Translations under genes and position numbers: made by a program
In this document: piece after piece, positions 16,987 through 25,922 of the stretch
Numbering within the stretch: position 1 is the first letter of the stretch
How the letters are laid out: every line of letters starts with the position of its first letter
Notes under the pieces: generated by a model
Told to the model about the DNA's origin: nothing
Seen by the model: the letters and a program-made list of their open reading frames with translations, nothing else
Database searches by the model: none
Source of the DNA: Paenibacillus sp. HGH0039
GTDB taxonomy: Bacteria; Bacillota; Bacilli; Paenibacillales; NBRC-103111
DNA: 64,000 bases
Assembly (NCBI RefSeq): GCF_000411255.1
Contig: NZ_KE150412.1
Span: forward strand, 487,609 to 551,608
Direction: 5' to 3'

Positions 16987-17601
16987 CTATTCCAGCTCCA
17001 TCGTCTGGCCGGACGAAAACCGCTTCTCTATCTTTTTGCTGACGATCAGCGATACGGCGACGAAAAGGACGACATAGAGCAGTTGGTACGGATTCTCGAT
17101 ATATTTGGCCACATCGTAACCGATATACGAAACGGTGAACACCATGATGCCTTTGCCGATCAGAACGGCCATCAGAAAAGAACGGAGGCGCATGCCGGCC
17201 AGTCCCGCCGCTATGTTAATGACCACGAACGGACCCACGGGAAACAGGCTCAGCAGAAAAACGTAGCTGTAAGCGTTCCGCCGGATCCACTTCGTCGTCC
17301 TTGCGATTTTCGGCTTGCGGGCCAGCCTTTCGAGATAAGAATGACCGGCGATCTTGCGGACGATCAGGAAGGTGACGAGACAGCCGCTCACGATCCCGAT
17401 CCAGGAGTAAAGAAAACCGGCCCAGAGTCCGTAAACCGCCGCATTTACCCCTACGATGAGCAAAGTCGGCAGGGGCGGGACAAACGATTTCATAAAAGTA
17501 AGCAAAATACCCGGAAGCGGGCCGAGCGACCGGTATTGTTCCAGCAGATGTTTTAAATTGTCTTCATTTGTTACATAGGACACGATGTCTGAAATATCCA
17601 T
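16987..17601 (-). CDS. TVP38/TMEM64 (DedA-related, VTT-domain) membrane protein
   Basis: About 204 residues with five to six membrane segments. The SNARE-associated/VTT domain is marked by LPGILLTFMKSFVPPLPTLLIVGVN and, later, FLLSLFPVGPFVVINIAAGL. DedA-superfamily proteins move lipids across the membrane. The start at 17601 (MDISDIV) is the first Met of the conserved region; in-frame ATGs at 17631 and 17643 also exist, and none has a strong ribosome site. Monocistronic. Confidence 0.85.
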   Translation of the reverse strand: MDISDIVSYVTNEDNLKHLLEQYRSLGPLPGILLTFMKSFVPPLPTLLIVGVNAAVYGLWAGFLYSWIGIVSGCLVTFLIVRKIAGHSYLERLARKPKIARTTKWIRRNAYSYVFLLSLFPVGPFVVINIAAGLAGMRLRSFLMAVLIGKGIMVFTVSYIGYDVAKYIENPYQLLYVVLFVAVSLIVSKKIEKRFSSGQTMELE

Positions 17602-17843
17602 GAATTCCGCTTTTTCCTTTCGGGGGGTCATTTGGAAGGTCATTTCCGCTAGCCTAAGCTTACCTTAAAAACCTCGTCTTTCCCACCCTTACTTCCGGGA
17701 AAACCAGGAAGCATTTGCATGCCTGCCCGCAGCTGCCTCTCTTTTTTCCGGAGACCGCTTATCCGCCCTGCCATTCGTCGCTTCTCCTATCTCTCATTCT
17801 TCATATGCTAGGGATAACTTACCGGATAAGAAGGCCGCATCCT

Positions 17844-18102
17844 GTGGTTCATACGAAAACCAAATCCTATACCTATAAAGTGGGCAAAAACAAGTTTCTG
17901 GTCTTCCAGATCTTCCAGTCCGCCATCGCCAAAACACACGCCGGAAACGCGCTGGCCAGCAACGCCGTCCATGTGAAAGTGTTTAAAAAAGGCAAGAAAC
18001 GTTAACCAATCGGCCAAGGCGCATACGGGACAAGGCGGCTACGCATTCGCCATCAACGCTTCCGATGTGGGCGTAGTAAGAACCGACGTAGCGGCCAAAT
18101 AG
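17844..18102 (+). pseudogene. Frameshifted small repeat protein
   Basis: A GTG at 17844 (AAGG nine bases upstream) opens 53 codons ending at 18005. A second frame continues in register of meaning to TAG at 18100-18102 (NQSAKAHTGQGGYAFAINA...). Removing one A from the A6 run at 17985-17990 joins them into 86 residues. The two halves then contain two copies of a motif Q-S-A-x-A-K-x-H-[AT]-G-x-[AG]-x-A-x-[AI]-N-A. Either a real frameshift or a sequencing error in the homopolymer. No family recognised. Confidence 0.5.
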
Positions 18103-18183
18103 GAAGCAGGACCAAGAGAGGGCGGCGCTCCGTGCGCCCGCCCTTTCGTCCATGCCCTTCCCGCTTGCCCAAAAGCGGCAGTC

Positions 18184-18224
18184 AAAAAGCCTCCGCAAGC
18201 GGAGTTGCCCGCTTACAGAGGCTT
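18184..18224 (-). terminator. Terminator of the CYP102 gene
   Basis: AAGCCTC / GAGGCTT outer stem with an inner AAGCGG/CCGCTT stem; A5 on the plus strand gives the U tract for the minus strand. Confidence 0.8.
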
Positions 18225-18271
18225 GCTGTAATTTTATCTCGGGAGATCCCGTTCAGTTCGATCGATCATCG

Positions 18272-21200
18272 TTAAATGCCCGCCCAGACGTCTTTGGCGT
18301 AGCGCCCGTCCGTCTGCAAGCCGTCCAGCCACTTCCGGGCTTCGTCCGGGCTTACCTGATGGATATTCGCGTACGCCTCCATCAACTGCTCTTCCACGTC
18401 CGGCGCCATCCGGCTTCCGTCTCCGCATACATACAGCCGGCCGCCTTTATCCAGCAAAGCGATGAGCTCCGCCGCATTCTCTTTCATCAGGTGCTGCACG
18501 TACGTCTTCGGCGTTCCTTCCTCCCGCGAATACGCCGTGTGCAGCTTGACGAGGCCTTCCCGCTCGTACCGCTCCAGCTCCTCGCGGTAAATGTAGTCGC
18601 TCTCGCACCGGCAGCCGAAGTACAGGTGCGCTTCCCCCAGCTCCGTTCCTTCCCGCCGCAGCGCGCTGCGGGCCTGCAGGAACCCGCGGAACGGCGCCAC
18701 GCCCGTGCCGGGGCCGACCATGATGACCGGCGTCTTCGGATCGTCCGGCAGCCCGAAGCCCGATTCCGGCGTCCGGACGAACATGACGATCGCATCGCCC
18801 TCCCGGCGCTCCGCCAGGTAGTTCGACGCTACGCCCCGGTACTCGCCGCGTCCGCTCCACGCCGGTCCCTTCACGACCCCGACCGTGATGCTCGCCTCTT
18901 CCGGCTGCACCTGCGGGGCGCTGGAGATCGAGTAGTACCGCGGCTTCAGCGGCGGCAGCAGCTCCAGGAAGCGCTCGAACCCCAGCTCGCACGCTTCGTA
19001 CCGCTCCAGCAGGTCGAGCATGGACACGCGCTTCTTCCACACCTGCTCGCGGTACGCGTCCTCTTCCAACAGGGCTTCCAGCTCGCGCTTGTGCGGCGGG
19101 CACGCCGTGCATCCCGCCAGCTCCCGCAGCTGGGCCCGGGTTGCCGCTTCCTGCAGGTCCACGCTGTGGCCCAGCAGATCCTCCAGGCTCACCGGGCGGT
19201 CCAGCGGCAGATGGGCGGCGCTTCGTCCGCTTCCGCTCAGAATGAGGTGGTCGCTCCCCTGCAGCCCGAACCGGCGGAGCACACGCGCCACGCTTTCGCG
19301 CGAGTTGCGCGGCAGAACGCCCAGGTGATCGCCGACCCGGTAGGTCACGCCTTCGGGCAGCTTCACCTCGATCCGGCGGGTGCTGCGCCCGCTTTCCTCC
19401 CGCTGAAGCTCCGTGTTCCCGGCGATGACCGCATGCACGGCATCGTAGGATTCCGCCAGCGGCGTACCGGCGAAGCCGCTCACAAACTGCAGGCTGAGCG
19501 AGCTTTTCTCCTTCTCCGAGATCTCGGCGAGCTCCAGGCCCAGCGCCTTCATGACGTCCGGCCGCAGCGCTTCGCGCCAGTCTTCCAACTGCTTCTCGAA
19601 ATCGCCGCTGGCATCGCCTTCTCCCCGGCCGGCAAGGCGCTGTCCTCCTTTGGAGGCAAGCAGCTCGTCGGCCCGGCGCGGAACGTCCTGATACGTGCTC
19701 GCCCAGTTATGATCGCCGCAGCCGAACACGGCGAACCGCACGCCGGCGATTTCGCTTGGCTCCGCGCTTTCGAGCCAATCCATGAAGTCTTTGGCGTTGC
19801 TCGGCGGCTTGCCGTTGTAGGAGGCGGTCACGAGGAACACCGCCCCTTCCTTCGGCAGCTTCCCGGCATAGTCGTTCATGGAAGCGACTTCGGGGCGGAA
19901 GCCCTGGTATTTCGCCGCATCGGCCAGTTCCCGCGCAATGCCTTCGGCGGTACCGAGGTTCGAGCCGTACAGCACAAGCAGCGGCGTGTTGTGGGCGTTC
20001 ACGCTGAGCGGGGCGGCTTGTTCTTTGACCCGCTTGTCATCCGCCGCGGAAACCGCAGTCCCCGGAATGGTGACTGCAACGCCTTGCTGGCGCGGCTCCA
20101 CTTTCATCGTGAAGCCTTCGGGCTTCATCGTCAGCGTTTCTTTTACCTTCAGGACATAATCCGTATGCGGCATAATGTTGAAATGCTTCAAAACCATCCC
20201 GAGCACAAGCGTAGCTTCCTGCATGGCAAACTGTTGGCCGATGCAGGCGCGCTGTCCGTTGCCGAACGGCTTGTACGCATCGTAAGGAATTTTCCCCGGG
20301 TCTTCGAACCGCTCGGGAATGAACGATTCCACGTCATCTCCCCACACGGTCTTGTCCCGGTGAAGCTTCGGAATGAGCACCGTCAGGCTGTCCCCTTTTT
20401 GCAGGGGATATTTATCGGCCAGCAGGGTGTCTTCTTTCGCGTAAAGCACGAAAGCGGGAGCCGTCGGCCAAAGCCGCAGCGCTTCGTTCAAGATCATCCG
20501 GATGTAGGTAAGCTCGCGGACTTGTCCGTAAGTCGGCACGGGATCGGTCAGAACCCGGTCCACTTCTTCGTACGCTTTCCGGAGCTTGTCGGGATTTTTA
20601 AGAAGAAAATAAAGGGCGAACGAGAGAAGTCCGCTTGTGGTCTCGTGACCCGCGATCAGGAACGTAATGATCTGATAGCGAATATTCTCGTCACCCAGGG
20701 ATTCGCCCGTTTCCGGGTCTTTGCCGTTCAGCATGTGGGACAGCAGGTCGTCGATACCTTCCGTGCCCTGGGCCCTTCGTTCGGCAATCAGCTTGTCCAC
20801 CAAAGCGAACATCGCCTGGATGTCATGGTTGAATTGTCTCTTCGTAATGACCATCAGCTTGTCCTGAAGTCCGAGACGCTGGGTCTGATTCATCGCTTCG
20901 TGCAGCGCTCTTACCATGCTTGTAATAAAAGGATGCGGCTGCTCGCGGTAAAAGCTGTTAAACCGGTAGTTGAACCCGCACAATCCGATCGTATCCAGCG
21001 TCAGCCGCGTCATATCCTCCGGCACATCAATGATTTCGTCCGCGTTTAGCCGGGACCACTTCTGGATGAGCTGGACCGCAATGTCCACCATCATGTTGTG
21101 GTACCCCTTCATGGCACGCTGGCTGAACGTCGGCAGCAGAATATGATGAGCTTTCTGCCAGTTCGGTTCATCCGTGTGCGCGGTAAACAGCCCGTCTCCC

Positions 21201-21454
21201 CCAAATGCGCGCACATTCGAAAGAGCGGCTCCGATTTTCTTATCAAAACGGGATTCGTCGCACGCGTCTGCGACCAGCTCGTGGCTGGAGATCAGCAGCT
21301 GAGTTCTGCCGGGCATCTCCAGCTTGAAGATGGGTCCCAGTTCATCCGCCAGTTTCATCATCGATTGCAGCGGGCTTTCTTTATCAATTAACGGAAGATT
21401 GCCGAGCGGCCCGTAGGTTTTGGGCTGCGGAATTAAAGGTTCTGATTTAGCCAA
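18272..21454 (-). CDS. CYP102-type cytochrome P450 / NADPH-P450 reductase fusion
   Basis: About 1060 residues, as in P450 BM3 (1049). Heme domain first: I-helix AGHETTSG and heme-Cys loop [13 protein letters not shown]. Then an FMN-binding flavodoxin ([17 protein letters not shown]), then the FAD/NADPH reductase ([25 protein letters not shown]). It hydroxylates or epoxidises fatty acids using NADPH, in the cytosol. Phe87 of BM3 is kept (GDGLFTA), but BM3 Tyr51 aligns to Leu ([10 protein letters not shown]). The start is placed at TTG 21454, which follows AAGGAGG and gives the BM3-like N-terminus; ATG 21478 is an alternative. Regulation: a palindrome in the promoter spacer at 21642-21661, with a divergent TetR gene. 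Confidence 0.95.
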   Translation of the reverse strand: MAKSEPLIPQPKTYGPLGNLPLIDKESPLQSMMKLADELGPIFKLEMPGRTQLLISSHELVADACDESRFDKKIGAALSNVRAFGGDGLFTAHTDEPNWQKAHHILLPTFSQRAMKGYHNMMVDIAVQLIQKWSRLNADEIIDVPEDMTRLTLDTIGLCGFNYRFNSFYREQPHPFITSMVRALHEAMNQTQRLGLQDKLMVITKRQFNHDIQAMFALVDKLIAERRAQGTEGIDDLLSHMLNGKDPETGESLGDENIRYQIITFLIAGHETTSGLLSFALYFLLKNPDKLRKAYEEVDRVLTDPVPTYGQVRELTYIRMILNEALRLWPTAPAFVLYAKEDTLLADKYPLQKGDSLTVLIPKLHRDKTVWGDDVESFIPERFEDPGKIPYDAYKPFGNGQRACIGQQFAMQEATLVLGMVLKHFNIMPHTDYVLKVKETLTMKPEGFTMKVEPRQQGVAVTIPGTAVSAADDKRVKEQAAPLSVNAHNTPLLVLYGSNLGTAEGIARELADAAKYQGFRPEVASMNDYAGKLPKEGAVFLVTASYNGKPPSNAKDFMDWLESAEPSEIAGVRFAVFGCGDHNWASTYQDVPRRADELLASKGGQRLAGRGEGDASGDFEKQLEDWREALRPDVMKALGLELAEISEKEKSSLSLQFVSGFAGTPLAESYDAVHAVIAGNTELQREESGRSTRRIEVKLPEGVTYRVGDHLGVLPRNSRESVARVLRRFGLQGSDHLILSGSGRSAAHLPLDRPVSLEDLLGHSVDLQEAATRAQLRELAGCTACPPHKRELEALLEEDAYREQVWKKRVSMLDLLERYEACELGFERFLELLPPLKPRYYSISSAPQVQPEEASITVGVVKGPAWSGRGEYRGVASNYLAERREGDAIVMFVRTPESGFGLPDDPKTPVIMVGPGTGVAPFRGFLQARSALRREGTELGEAHLYFGCRCESDYIYREELERYEREGLVKLHTAYSREEGTPKTYVQHLMKENAAELIALLDKGGRLYVCGDGSRMAPDVEEQLMEAYANIHQVSPDEARKWLDGLQTDGRYAKDVWAGI

Positions 21455-21635
21455 GACACTCTCGCCCTCCTTGTTCATCCCATACTGGTACTTACACATC
21501 CTCCCTACTATTTGAAAAGAAAGGAACGGCTATCCATTTTTTCTCGCTCTCCACCGGCTGCCTGCGAAAAAAATTACCACTTGTATGGATGCCTTATGTA
21601 ATCATTTCCAGTGTAACGCGAAAAACCGCCCCCGC

Positions 21636-21664
21636 AAAATAGACAATTCCAGCGAATTGTCCAA
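21636..21664 (-). promoter_or_regulatory. CYP102 promoter with embedded TetR-type operator
   Basis: On the minus strand TTGGAC (21664-21659), a 17-base spacer, TATTTT (21641-21636). A perfect palindrome GACAATTC-CAGC-GAATTGTC (21642-21661) fills the spacer. A further half-site ATTGTCTA lies about 25 bases upstream of the -35. Binding here would block polymerase. Confidence 0.7.
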
Positions 21665-21767
21665 AAACAAACCACTTTACCGGGATTGTCTATGTATGAA
21701 TTCGATTTTTTCCGTTAACGAACCGCACGTATCCGTTCCTACATTTTTAAAAAGATCTCAATTCCTT

Positions 21768-21773
21768 TATACT
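21768..21773 (+). promoter_or_regulatory. Possible -10 (TATACT) for the TetR gene
   Basis: TATACT 38 bases before the start codon; the -35 at 17-base spacing (TTTTAA) is poor. Confidence 0.4.
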
Positions 21774-21810
21774 GGAAAGTGGAGTGTGGAGAACCAATCG
21801 AGGTGACATC

Positions 21811-22395
21811 ATGACCGATTCGCAAATGACCAAAAAAGCGCTGGCCGCATCGCTTAAAAAGCAGATGGAAACGAAACCTTTGGCGAAAATCAGTGTTCAG
21901 GATATTTCCTCCGGCAGCGGACTGAACAGACAGACCTTTTATTATCATTTTAAAGACAAATACGACCTGGTTCACTGGATTTACTATTCGGAAGCGGTGG
22001 AAAGCATCGCCGATTACCGCGATTACGAACACTGGAGCGACATGGCCGTACAAATCCTGCATTATTTGATGAAAAACCGGCTGTTCTACGTCAACGCGCT
22101 CCATACACCGGGACAAAACGCGTTTGACGGCTATTTGTTCGAGGCTACCAAGGACATGATCAAACGAGTAGTGGACGACGCTTCCTCCGGCCTTGGCGTA
22201 TCGGATGCGGACAAATGCTTTATCGCGGAATTTTACACCTTCGCGTTCGTTGGCATCGTCGTCAAATGGGTCAAAACGGGCATGAAAGAACTGCCCGAAA
22301 CGATGATGAAACGGATCAGCGACCTCGTGGACGGTACGCTGCTCCGCGCGCTCAGCCGACATGCCGGACCGCAGCCGGTTGAAGCCGCGCCTTAA
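21811..22395 (+). CDS. TetR/AcrR-family regulator, DhaS-like
   Basis: About 194 residues from the ATG at 21811 (GAGGTG upstream). The N-terminal helix-turn-helix reads PLAKISVQDISSGSGLNRQTFYYHFKDK. The C-terminal domain resembles TetR_C_8 of DhaS-type regulators (FVGIVVKWVKTGMKELPE). It is divergent from the CYP102 gene, with a 20-base palindrome in between. This is the arrangement of Bm3R1 and BM3, although BM3 lies in line with its regulator. Ligand probably a fatty acid or xenobiotic (inference). Confidence 0.88.
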   Translation: MTDSQMTKKALAASLKKQMETKPLAKISVQDISSGSGLNRQTFYYHFKDKYDLVHWIYYSEAVESIADYRDYEHWSDMAVQILHYLMKNRLFYVNALHTPGQNAFDGYLFEATKDMIKRVVDDASSGLGVSDADKCFIAEFYTFAFVGIVVKWVKTGMKELPETMMKRISDLVDGTLLRALSRHAGPQPVEAAP

Positions 22396-22402
22396 CGCCA
22401 AA

Positions 22403-22433
22403 AAGCCTCTCCTTCTAACAAAAGGGGAGGCTT
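22403..22433. terminator. Bidirectional terminator, copy 1 of a duplicated 31-base element
   Basis: AAGCCTCTCCTT-CTAACAA-AAGGGGAGGCTT. It serves the convergent TetR and MFS genes. Thirty of 31 bases match 24437-24467. Confidence 0.85.
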
Positions 22434-22449
22434 CAGTCTGTAAAGCAGT

Positions 22450-23685
22450 TTACCTACTTACATCCGTTCTCTTATACAAAACGGGTATTGCCGCCGCTAT
22501 AAGGATCATCCCCATAAAAGCGGGAGCGGCATGACCAAGTGATACATAGATTTGACCTCCAATGATAGGCCCAATCATTCTTGCCAAAGCCTGAATAGAT
22601 TGGCTGCCTCCTTGAATCCTTCCTTGTTCACTGGAATCGACAGACTTGGAGAGCATCCCATTGAATGAGGGCCCAAAGATCGAATCGCCAAAACCGAATA
22701 TAAACATGCCAGCGATAAGAAGAGGATAGAAGGAGAACAAAGCAGATAGCGCAATCAGACTGTAACCTATAATCTCCGAAACCATTCCAAGAATCGCTAT
22801 TTGTTTATCATTAAGTTTTTTCAAAAGTTTCGGCATGATGAAACCTTGTGAAATGATGTCTTGGACGCCCATGATTGAAAACATAAGTCCGATCAGTGCA
22901 GGCTTCCAACTGAAAGTGTCCATTGTAAATTGTGAAAGAACGGCCTGCAAAGATCCGTTAGGTACCCAAAGTAAGAACGCTGAGACAAGCAGCCTTCTTA
23001 AGTTTTTCATGGAAAGCAGGTTTGCAAGCTGTGTAAACGGATTCAGTCTTACAAAGGTAATCTCTTTCAGTCTGTTATTCTTCTTAAGGCTCTCAGGCAT
23101 AAAAAAGAATCCATAAATAACATTCACTAAAGTTATGACGGCTCCAAAATACATGGGTGCGGAATAACCAAACTTGGCAAGTAATCCGCCTAGAGTCGGG
23201 CCAATGACGGTGCCCACACCTACAACCGCACTCACCCATCCAAAGTATTTGGTTCTCTGTTCCGCAGGAATGATGTCTGCAAAATAGGCGAAGATCGTGC
23301 CTATGCTCCCGCCTGTTATCCCTTCTATTATACGCCCGGCAAATAGTACCCATAGAGCCCCTCCTATGCCAAAAACGAAGTACCCGATTGCGGAACCCAA
23401 CAGACATACCAAGAGTAATGGACGACGGCCATATTTGTCGCTCAAAGCTCCGAGTACGGGGGCCGCAAAAAACACGCAGCATGCATAAACAGAGGTCAGC
23501 AGCGTAACAACTATAGCTTGTTCTCCCGGATGGCTTATATAAGGCTGCACTAAGAAGGGGACGACGGGCGTTAGGATACTGAAGCCTATTCCGCAAAGAA
23601 ACACAGAGATAAGACCGAATAGTAAAGCGTGTTTATCTACGGTTTGTTCTGTGTTCCGTTCCTTGTGCGATCTACCTTTAAACAT
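22450..23685 (-). CDS. MFS drug exporter, TetA-like (12 TM)
   Basis: 411 residues, about twelve membrane segments. Motif A appears as GALSDKYGRRP and the antiporter motif C as VGVGTVIGPTLGGLLA, which mark proton-coupled drug efflux. GGGGAG lies six bases before the ATG at 23685. Visibly AT-richer than the surrounding genes, as is the MarR gene upstream; both lie between two copies of one terminator. A MarR-type motif lies in its promoter. Substrate not determinable. Confidence 0.88.
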   Translation of the reverse strand: MFKGRSHKERNTEQTVDKHALLFGLISVFLCGIGFSILTPVVPFLVQPYISHPGEQAIVVTLLTSVYACCVFFAAPVLGALSDKYGRRPLLLVCLLGSAIGYFVFGIGGALWVLFAGRIIEGITGGSIGTIFAYFADIIPAEQRTKYFGWVSAVVGVGTVIGPTLGGLLAKFGYSAPMYFGAVITLVNVIYGFFFMPESLKKNNRLKEITFVRLNPFTQLANLLSMKNLRRLLVSAFLLWVPNGSLQAVLSQFTMDTFSWKPALIGLMFSIMGVQDIISQGFIMPKLLKKLNDKQIAILGMVSEIIGYSLIALSALFSFYPLLIAGMFIFGFGDSIFGPSFNGMLSKSVDSSEQGRIQGGSQSIQALARMIGPIIGGQIYVSLGHAAPAFMGMILIAAAIPVLYKRTDVSR

Positions 23686-23721
23686 CGCATTCTCCCCTCA
23701 AAAATCATGATTTTGATTCCT

Positions 23722-23757
23722 AGGAAACAAACTTAGCTTATTACATTTTTGTTTCCT
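23722..23757. promoter_or_regulatory. Inverted repeat at the MFS promoter (MarR operator candidate)
   Basis: AGGAAACAAA (23722-23731) and TTTGTTTCCT (23748-23757). On the minus strand TTGACG and TAAGCT at 17-base spacing overlap it. A similar AGAAACAAAAAT lies in the MarR promoter. Confidence 0.55.
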
Positions 23758-23774
23758 CGTCAACAAAATAAAAG

Positions 23775-23813
23775 CAATAAAAATGCAGCCCGTTCTCAAT
23801 AGAGCCCGGCTGC
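23775..23813 (-). terminator. Terminator of the MarR gene
   Basis: GCAGCC...GGCTGC with an inner CGTTCT/AGAGCCC pairing, then ATTTTTATT on the minus strand. Confidence 0.7.
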
Positions 23814-23840
23814 CTGTGGTTTCATTTTCATTATTCAAAT

Positions 23841-24314
23841 TTATTCCGACTTAATATCTAAACCCCGTTTCTTTATTTCTGCCTCCAAATGCCTGCTATA
23901 CTTTTCCACGAAGCTGAGCATACTGTCAAATTGTTCCTCGGTCACCTGCTCGAATACGGCTTTATCCCGCTCTTGAAATTCTTTGTGCAGGTCCTCATGA
24001 ATGTTATAAATAACTTTCCCTTGCTCAGTAAGCCTAAAATAAATTTCTTTCTTGTTATCCGGCTTCCGGTAACTTTCGATAAGGCCTTTTTTTAAAAGCT
24101 GCTTAGTTATTTTACTTATGGCGCCGCGAGTCATATAAAAGGACTCCGCAAGTTTTGTCACGTTGGAATCTACATTTCTTTCAATGTATTCGATGCAATG
24201 GACTTCAGAAGGCTTATACCCTTTAAGACTGTTTTCCATCTTATCCTTATTAAGCCAAACCAGCTTGTTAAATAAGTCCCTGAAACCCATTATGACCTGT
24301 TCTTCTTTGTTCAT
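23841..24314 (-). CDS. MarR-family transcriptional regulator
   Basis: About 157 residues from the ATG at 24314, GGAGG seven bases upstream. Winged helix: VTKLAESFYMTRGAISKITKQLLKKGLIES, with the beta wing DNKKEIYFRLTEQG. It lies directly upstream of the TetA-like exporter on the same strand, but a terminator separates them. Shared motifs suggest control of both promoters. Low GC like the exporter. Confidence 0.9.
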   Translation of the reverse strand: MNKEEQVIMGFRDLFNKLVWLNKDKMENSLKGYKPSEVHCIEYIERNVDSNVTKLAESFYMTRGAISKITKQLLKKGLIESYRKPDNKKEIYFRLTEQGKVIYNIHEDLHKEFQERDKAVFEQVTEEQFDSMLSFVEKYSRHLEAEIKKRGLDIKSE

Positions 24315-24348
24315 GGCCTGTCCTCCCGCCCGTTGGCGCATTAACAAC

Positions 24349-24378
24349 AGTATATTCAAATTTTTGTTTCTATTTCAA
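24349..24378 (-). promoter_or_regulatory. Promoter of the MarR gene
   Basis: TTGAAA (24378-24373), 18-base spacer containing AGAAACAAAAAT, TATACT (24354-24349) on the minus strand. Confidence 0.7.
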
Positions 24379-24436
24379 CCATATTAAAATAATTTGCGGT
24401 AGACTTAAGTCTGACTAAGACTTTGTCTACAGACTA

Positions 24437-24467
24437 AAGCCTCCCCTTCTAACAAAAGGGGAGGCTT
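24437..24467. terminator. Bidirectional terminator, copy 2 of the duplicated element
   Basis: AAGCCTCCCCTT-CTAACAA-AAGGGGAGGCTT, one base different from 22403-22433, with the same loop. On the minus strand it follows the second MFS gene. Confidence 0.85.
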
Positions 24468-24501
24468 TCTATGGTACCGGACTGCGTGCGATGCCGTTTG
24501 A

Positions 24502-25731
24502 TTAATCGGTGCTGTCCGCTGCCGCTGCGGCACCTTGACTCTCCCGGGGAGGTTCCGTCCGGCGCAGCATTAGCGGAACAAGCAGCAGCGCACCGAGCAA
24601 GAAGAGAATTCCGCTGCCGGCATAAACCGTTTGAAGGGACAAAATATCCTTCATAAATCCAGCGGCAGACATGCCGATGACCATAAACCCCATAAACATC
24701 GGCGTTAATACGCCTCCCACGCGGCCGATAAAAGCCGCTTCCGTGTTTTTCATCATCATGGTGTTAATTCCGATCATGATGCACGGATAAAAAAGCCCAT
24801 TCACCACCTGGAAAAAGATCGTCAGCGGAACGCTTGTGGACAAGCCGATTCCTATCGTTCCAACGGTGCTGGCGATAAGCCCCGCCGCAAGCAGTGATTG
24901 CGGCTGCATTTTTTTCGAGAGTGCCATGACGAAACCCCCGCCTGCCAGCATTGCCATTCCGTTCGCCGCCAGAAGCCATTGCAGAAACAGTTTATCCTGC
25001 CCGAGATTTTCGATAGCGATAAACAGCATCAAAGGCTGAATAACCCCTACCGCCAAGCCCGAAACGACGAACGTTCCTCCAAGCGTCTTCAATGCACGGC
25101 TGTTCCACACGTAACGGAGTCCGTCCTTCATTTCCTGCATGAAATTGCGTTCCGCCTTAGCCGGATTCTCCTGATCGGCCGGTAGTGAAGTAAGAACGGC
25201 GGCGGAAGCGATGAAACAAACCCCCATGACCGCAATCGAAATTTCCAGACCGTAGTGCTGGTACACGAATGTCCCGAGAATCGGGCCGAATACCATAAAG
25301 ATGGCCATTAACGTCTGGAACATCGCCATGACCCCTTGAAGCTGCTCTTCCGGGACATGCTGTTTGAACAGTTTTAATGCGGACGGCTGGGAGAATTGCG
25401 ACAAAATCGCCGACACCAGCGTCGCGAAAAACAGCGCCTGCCACGAACCGAACATTACGACGAGCAGGACGGCGAATACGGACAACGCCGAGAGAAGATC
25501 GCAAACGATCATCGTCCGCTTCGGTTTCCACCGGTCCGCAAAAGTTCCTCCAATAATCGCGAAAAGAAAAATCGGAGTAAATTCGGCGACTGAGATCAAC
25601 GATACAAACTTGGGATTGTTATTCGTTATATCCGTCACGTACAGCAGAATGGCAAAGTTTCTTACCCAGATGCCAAGCTGGAGCAGAACGTTAGATAAAA
25701 TAATCGTTCTGACAAAAGTATTTTTAAACAC
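24502..25731 (-). CDS. MFS transporter, MefA/MFS_3-like exporter
   Basis: About 409 residues, twelve membrane segments. GIWVRNFAILLYVTDIT and IIGGTFADRWKPKR (motif A) match the MFS_3 group, which includes macrolide and siderophore exporters. The start is placed at GTG 25731 after AGGAAGGGG; the open frame continues to 25800 (TTG). An Ala-rich tail ends the protein. A promoter at 25835-25864 is followed by a perfect 19-base palindrome, so an unlinked repressor probably controls it. Confidence 0.85.
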   Translation of the reverse strand: MFKNTFVRTIILSNVLLQLGIWVRNFAILLYVTDITNNNPKFVSLISVAEFTPIFLFAIIGGTFADRWKPKRTMIVCDLLSALSVFAVLLVVMFGSWQALFFATLVSAILSQFSQPSALKLFKQHVPEEQLQGVMAMFQTLMAIFMVFGPILGTFVYQHYGLEISIAVMGVCFIASAAVLTSLPADQENPAKAERNFMQEMKDGLRYVWNSRALKTLGGTFVVSGLAVGVIQPLMLFIAIENLGQDKLFLQWLLAANGMAMLAGGGFVMALSKKMQPQSLLAAGLIASTVGTIGIGLSTSVPLTIFFQVVNGLFYPCIMIGINTMMMKNTEAAFIGRVGGVLTPMFMGFMVIGMSAAGFMKDILSLQTVYAGSGILFLLGALLLVPLMLRRTEPPRESQGAAAAADSTD

Positions 25732-25815
25732 GACTGAGAGCCCCTTCCTGTCATTCCCACTGAGATTTTGTTCAGACTCAGAATAAGACCTGGTCAACAA
25801 ACGATATCTCGTTTT

Positions 25816-25834
25816 GTTTATGTATTACATAAAC
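25816..25834. promoter_or_regulatory. Perfect palindrome downstream of the MFS -10 (operator)
   Basis: GTTTATGTA-T-TACATAAAC, immediately after the predicted -10. Typical for a TetR or MarR repressor. Confidence 0.65.
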
Positions 25835-25864
25835 ATAATATAATAACGTTTGGTTTTAGGTCAA
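25835..25864 (-). promoter_or_regulatory. Promoter of the second MFS gene
   Basis: TTGACC (25864-25859), 18-base spacer, TATTAT (25840-25835) on the minus strand. Confidence 0.65.
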
Positions 25865-25922
25865 CAACTATTTGATTTGTCTACAAAAAAATTAAAATCA
25901 GTTCGTTTCGGTTTTTGACCGC

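Noticed and set aside
17715-17843. Extending the frameshifted repeat gene upstream to an ATG at 17715
   Set aside because: The added residues are Pro/Cys/His-rich without pattern; GTG 17844 with AAGG is a better start.
18152-21049. A very long plus-strand open frame (about 965 codons)
   Set aside because: It lies wholly antisense to the CYP102 fusion, whose domains are unmistakable; it results from the GC-rich third-codon pattern of that gene.
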